This document shows, piece after piece, positions 5,029 through 8,030 of a stretch of 8,030 nt of DNA (position 1 is the first letter of the stretch; the number at the start of each line of letters is the position of its first letter). The notes below the pieces were generated by a model, which was not told where the DNA came from, ran no database searches, and worked only from the letters and a program-made list of their open reading frames with translations. The position numbers and the translations under genes were made by a program. The DNA is from Planctomycetota bacterium (GTDB taxonomy: Bacteria; Planctomycetota; UBA8108), in the NCBI GenBank assembly GCA_016928605.1, contig JAFGKN010000204.1:1-8030 (forward strand), read 5' to 3'.

Positions 5029-7920
5029 TCAGGGTCGCGATGTCAGCAGGTGCCGGCAGCGCTGCTTCAGGTCGATGAGCCTCTGCTCCTGGTCGTCGCT
5101 GAAGGATCCCAGCCGCTGCGCGTAGGTGTCCATCCAGACGATGAAGCGCTCGATCTCGCCGGCGTCGAGCCGGACACCCTGGTGGCCTTTCGGATCGGCG
5201 AGCAGCGCCAGGAGGGGAGTCCGCCGGGACTCGCCGTCGCCCGCGGCGGAGCGTCCCTCCCGGTACCTCGCGAGGACGTGGTCCTTCAGGCTCGGGCGCC
5301 CGTAGCCGACGAGCGCTTCGTAGGAGCGCCCCGCGCTGAGATCGAACGCCGCGGCGGCCGCATCCTCCGCCCCCGGCCGGTGGCAGGAGACGCAGCGCTT
5401 CTCGAGGACCGGCTGCACGAGGCGATCGAAGCGGAGCGGCCAGGATCCCTCGGGTCCCGGCGTGATCCTCGACGGCTCCCGCGACGCGGCGTGCGGCGCT
5501 CGGAGCGGGGGCGCTTCCTGGCGGCCCTCGTGGCACCCGATGCAGCTGAGCGTCTGGCCAGGCTGCACGTGAGTGGCGCTGCGCATGGTCTGGACGGCCA
5601 CGCCTTCCAGGTCGAGAGCCTGGAAGAAGACGATCACGCCCGCGGGAACGCGGAAGTAGGCCGATCCGTCCGGCTCCACGGGGACCGTCCCGAGCACGCA
5701 CTTGCCCGGATCGTCGCGCGTGATGCCCATGGCCGGCAGGTTCATGGTAGGGTGCGTCTTCGGCGGGATGGCCACGATGCGGAGCGACTTGACCGCGCCT
5801 CGCTCGACTCCGCCGAGGCCCCGGTAGACGTCGACCAGCAGGAATCGCCCCTCGGGCGGCGCATCGGCCTCAGCCGGATCGGCCGGCGCGATGCGCGGGG
5901 GGACCGTCCGCGGGCGGAGAGGGATCGGATAGAAGGAGGAGATCTCCGGATCGCGGTGGATCAGCTCCATCTCGCCGCCGGCGTCGAAGAGGTAGATGCC
6001 CATCCCGGCCGCGGGGCGCTCCACCGAGTGCCACCGCGCCCACCCCAGCTCGCGCGGCGGGGAGAGCACGCCCTCCGGGCCCCAGGCCACGAGGTAGAGC
6101 TGCTCGGAGAGGGGCCACGGATTGGCGTAGTACGTCAAGGGCCAACCCTCGGCCTCGGGAAAGGGGACCTCGGGGGTGAGCCGGCGGATCGGCGCTTCGC
6201 CCTCGTCGCCGACGGCGGGATCGAGGAGGACGAGGCTGCCCTTCGTCTGCTGGTGGTGCCCGGACGCCGTGAAGACGATGCGGGAGGAGCCGGGGATCGC
6301 GCGCGGCTCGAAGGTGCAGTGGGGCGATCTCGTGAAGTTCGCGTAGACGATGCGGGAGTTGGAGCCGTCGGGCCGGATCGACCAGAGCCCCATGTACGGC
6401 ATGTTGTCGCGGTCGACGTAGTCCCAGCGGGAGTAGAGGATCGTCCCGTCGGAGGCCACGCTGGGGGTCCACTCGAACATCTCGAAGGGGGAGATGGCGA
6501 CGAGGCCGCTGCCGTCCGCGTCCATCGTGTGAAGAGTGTAGACCACGCAGGGCCGCTCGGGCCCTCCGCCGCAGCGGACGTAGATGTCGGGGAGGTCGCG
6601 GCGGAGGAGCGTCTCCCGCGCGCTCTCGGCGCCGCACTGGATGAACTGCCCCCTCCGCGTCGAGAGGAAGACGATGCGGCCGTCGGGCAGGTAGCGCCCG
6701 TCGAAGTCGTCGTACTTCCCGCGCGTCAGCCGGCGCAGGCCGGTGCCGTCGATGTCCATCTCGAACAGGTGGTAGAAGGCATCCTCGGGGACGTTGCTCT
6801 TGTCGAGCTTGTTCTGCTCCTGCGCGAGATGCGGGTAGTGCCGGCACCACGCGAAGAGCACCCTCTTGCCGTCCCAGGAGAGGTCGGGCCGCAGGAAGCT
6901 GCCGGGCTCGCTGAAGGCGCCGCTGATGCACTCGATCCGCGGCGCGCCGCTCTTCAGGCCCCGCAGGATGTAGAGCCCGCCGCCGGGGCGGGACCACCAG
7001 CCGATGTACTGGTCCGACATGTGATTGAAGCTGCCCGGAACGCGCTTGGCGAAGAGGATCGCGTCGAAGTCGAGGAGGGGATGCGCCAGCCTCGCCTCGC
7101 GGAGGATCCAGCGCGCCTCGATGTACTCGTCGCGGCCGATCGGAGCGTCCACGGCGGCGCTCGAGCGGGCCTCGAGAGCCCGGAGCCGGGCCTCGAGAGC
7201 ACCGGCGTCGACGCCCGCGGAGCGGAGCTCGGCGAGGGCGCTGCGGCAGCCGCCCAGGATCTCCCGGGTGCGCGCGGGCCAGTCGATGGCGGGGGGCCCG
7301 GAGGCGCGGTGGGCGCGGGACCACTGCGACGCGCTCGACTGTTCCGCCGGGCGGAAGAGGGCCAGGTTGACGGCGCTCTCTCCCGGGCCGAAGACCTCCA
7401 CCTCGTCGAGGTGGAGATAGCCGGTCTCCGGAAGGTGGACGCGGACGAACCTCGCGCGCAGTCCGTCCAGCGGGATGGCGAGGGGCCTGCCGTCCGGGGC
7501 GCCGAGAAACACCTCTCCGCCGTGGCGGTACACCTCGGTCCAGGTCCGGCCATCCGCGGAGAGCGACAGCACCAGCCGGCTCGCCCTCTCCGTCGCGCCG
7601 TCGCAGCGGTTCCAGATCACGATGCGGCCGATCTCCCGCTCTTCCCCGAGGTCGACCTGCCACCAGGGGCGCTCGTCGTGGTCGGTGTGAAACCCGTAGC
7701 CCCCGTCGCGGATTCCGTCGCAGCCGCCCGCGGCGTCCGCGGTCGTCGTGACCGGTCCTTGAGCGAGCGGAAGCCGCGAGCGGAGCTCCTCGCGGAGCAG
7801 CCAGTCCGCCTCCACCTGCCGCCGGAAGGCGTCGGCCTCGCTCGAGGGCGACGGCTCGGCGGCGGCCGGCGTCTCTCCCGCGGCGAGGAGCCAGAGGATG
7901 CACAGCGCTCGGTGTCTCAC
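5029..7920 (-). CDS. Exported HzsA-related protein: F5/8C-like domain, beta-propeller, two c-type haem motifs
   Basis: This 963-residue protein starts with a probable signal peptide (ALCILWLLAAG, 5-15, then an AAA-type cleavage region near 19-21). Residues about 57-180 form a discoidin/F5-8C (CBM32-like) domain: WWQVDLG (86-92), IGRIVIWNR (97-105), RFVRVHL (157-163), DEVEVFG (172-178). An alpha-helical linker follows at about 215-282. A TolB/PD40-type propeller covers about 283-690, with blades such as LSWDGKRVLFAW, YLPDGRIVFLSTRRG and VASDGTILYSRWD. The segment VDVYRGLGGVERGAVKSLRI (696-715) resembles the middle domain of proteins annotated as hydrazine synthase alpha-subunit-like. Two CxxCH haem c sites are present: CIGCH (793-797) and CVSCH (843-847); the second lies in a VQPVLEKRCVSCH cytochrome context common in planctomycetes. 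GTG at 7920 is chosen for its GGGAGGT site and signal peptide. True hydrazine synthesis is not implied; a redox or glycan-binding surface role is inference. Confidence 0.82.
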   Translation of the reverse strand: MRHRALCILWLLAAGETPAAAEPSPSSEADAFRRQVEADWLLREELRSRLPLAQGPVTTTADAAGGCDGIRDGGYGFHTDHDERPWWQVDLGEEREIGRIVIWNRCDGATERASRLVLSLSADGRTWTEVYRHGGEVFLGAPDGRPLAIPLDGLRARFVRVHLPETGYLHLDEVEVFGPGESAVNLALFRPAEQSSASQWSRAHRASGPPAIDWPARTREILGGCRSALAELRSAGVDAGALEARLRALEARSSAAVDAPIGRDEYIEARWILREARLAHPLLDFDAILFAKRVPGSFNHMSDQYIGWWSRPGGGLYILRGLKSGAPRIECISGAFSEPGSFLRPDLSWDGKRVLFAWCRHYPHLAQEQNKLDKSNVPEDAFYHLFEMDIDGTGLRRLTRGKYDDFDGRYLPDGRIVFLSTRRGQFIQCGAESARETLLRRDLPDIYVRCGGGPERPCVVYTLHTMDADGSGLVAISPFEMFEWTPSVASDGTILYSRWDYVDRDNMPYMGLWSIRPDGSNSRIVYANFTRSPHCTFEPRAIPGSSRIVFTASGHHQQTKGSLVLLDPAVGDEGEAPIRRLTPEVPFPEAEGWPLTYYANPWPLSEQLYLVAWGPEGVLSPPRELGWARWHSVERPAAGMGIYLFDAGGEMELIHRDPEISSFYPIPLRPRTVPPRIAPADPAEADAPPEGRFLLVDVYRGLGGVERGAVKSLRIVAIPPKTHPTMNLPAMGITRDDPGKCVLGTVPVEPDGSAYFRVPAGVIVFFQALDLEGVAVQTMRSATHVQPGQTLSCIGCHEGRQEAPPLRAPHAASREPSRITPGPEGSWPLRFDRLVQPVLEKRCVSCHRPGAEDAAAAAFDLSAGRSYEALVGYGRPSLKDHVLARYREGRSAAGDGESRRTPLLALLADPKGHQGVRLDAGEIERFIVWMDTYAQRLGSFSDDQEQRLIDLKQRCRHLLTSRP

Positions 7921-7925
7921 GTCGG

Positions 7926-7932
7926 ACCTCCC
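7926..7932 (-). promoter_or_regulatory. Shine-Dalgarno of the HzsA-related gene
   Basis: GGGAGGT on the minus strand is five bases before the GTG at 7920. It supports that start over the in-frame codon at 8010, which would place 30 charged, polar residues ahead of the signal peptide. Confidence 0.7.
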
Positions 7933-7950
7933 GGAGAGGTTCTGCAGCGC

Positions 7951-7972
7951 GCCGGACGCGACTCGGTCCGGC
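7951..7972. promoter_or_regulatory. Perfect 7-bp inverted repeat in the leader of the HzsA-related gene
   Basis: GCCGGAC (7951-7957) and GTCCGGC (7966-7972) are exact reverse complements separated by 8 bases. The repeat lies 30 bases upstream of the GTG start and 18 bases ahead of the Shine-Dalgarno. It could be an operator or a leader hairpin. No promoter boxes could be recognised near it. Confidence 0.4.
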
Positions 7973-8010
7973 CCGCGATCCAGGATGCCCGAGCCGCTCC
8001 GGCGATTCAA

Positions 8011-8024
8011 CGGCGAGATCGCCG
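8011..8024. promoter_or_regulatory. Perfect 6-bp inverted repeat with 2-base centre, possible operator
   Basis: CGGCGA-GA-TCGCCG lies about 90 bases upstream of the HzsA-related start, at the window edge. Short-spaced dyads of this kind can bind dimeric regulators, but GC-rich DNA yields such repeats by chance and the next upstream gene is not visible. Confidence 0.2.
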
Positions 8025-8030
8025 CGCAGC

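Noticed and set aside
4964..5701. Upstream in-frame extension of the CE15 gene
   Set aside because: It overlaps the 3' part of the HzsA-related gene, reads as Arg/Pro/Gly-rich noise, and would bury the signal peptide.
5870..7903. Second minus-strand frame within the HzsA-related gene
   Set aside because: It is a frame-shifted reading of the same strand, dominated by Arg, Pro and Gly; the other frame has signal peptide, domains and haem motifs.
5029..7920. True hydrazine synthase (anammox)
   Set aside because: Only the alpha-like middle segment is recognised; the beta and gamma partner genes are not in the window and the N-terminal haem domain is replaced by a discoidin-like domain. Such relatives seem common in non-anammox bacteria.

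Overview
This is a GC-rich bacterial window with almost no unused space. It holds eight protein genes: one cut by the left edge and seven complete. No rRNA, tRNA, CRISPR array, transposase or phage gene was seen. The gene content suggests the PVC group (Planctomycetes, Verrucomicrobia, Lentisphaerae) or a related uncultured phylum. The evidence is an exported HzsA-related propeller/cytochrome protein with two CxxCH motifs, a second TolB/PD40-type propeller fragment, and a bacterial CE15 esterase. This placement is inference from protein style, not from a marker gene.

The left half (1-2625, plus strand) is a tightly packed run. It starts with the C-terminus of a TolB/PD40-like propeller protein. 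Four overlapping or abutting pterin/folate genes follow: an SDR of the pteridine reductase type (PTR1/FolM-like), folB (dihydroneopterin aldolase), folK (HPPK) and folE (GTP cyclohydrolase I). Together they cover entry from GTP (FolE), aldol cleavage of dihydroneopterin (FolB) and pyrophosphorylation (FolK). The SDR is a candidate NADPH-dependent reductase of dihydropteridine or dihydrofolate. folP, folC and a classical folA are not in the window.

The middle (2626-2847) is a convergent intergenic gap between folE and a minus-strand transporter gene. It holds a small hairpin next to the folE stop, an 18-bp tandem repeat (about 3.4 copies), and a second, more degenerate 37-bp tandem duplication.

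The right half (2848-7920, minus strand) reads right to left as three genes in a row: a large exported HzsA-related protein, a CE15-type glucuronoyl-esterase-like protein, and a LysE-family exporter. The first two look like an extracytoplasmic pair acting on plant-type polysaccharide or on a redox process. LysE may simply be a same-strand neighbour. The right edge (7921-8030) is the leader of the large gene, with a strong Shine-Dalgarno and two perfect inverted repeats.

The points most worth a second look are the PTR1-like reductase placed at the head of a folate operon, the HzsA-related protein with a discoidin-like N-terminus, the esterase with a non-canonical catalytic acid, and the repeat block in the convergent gap.
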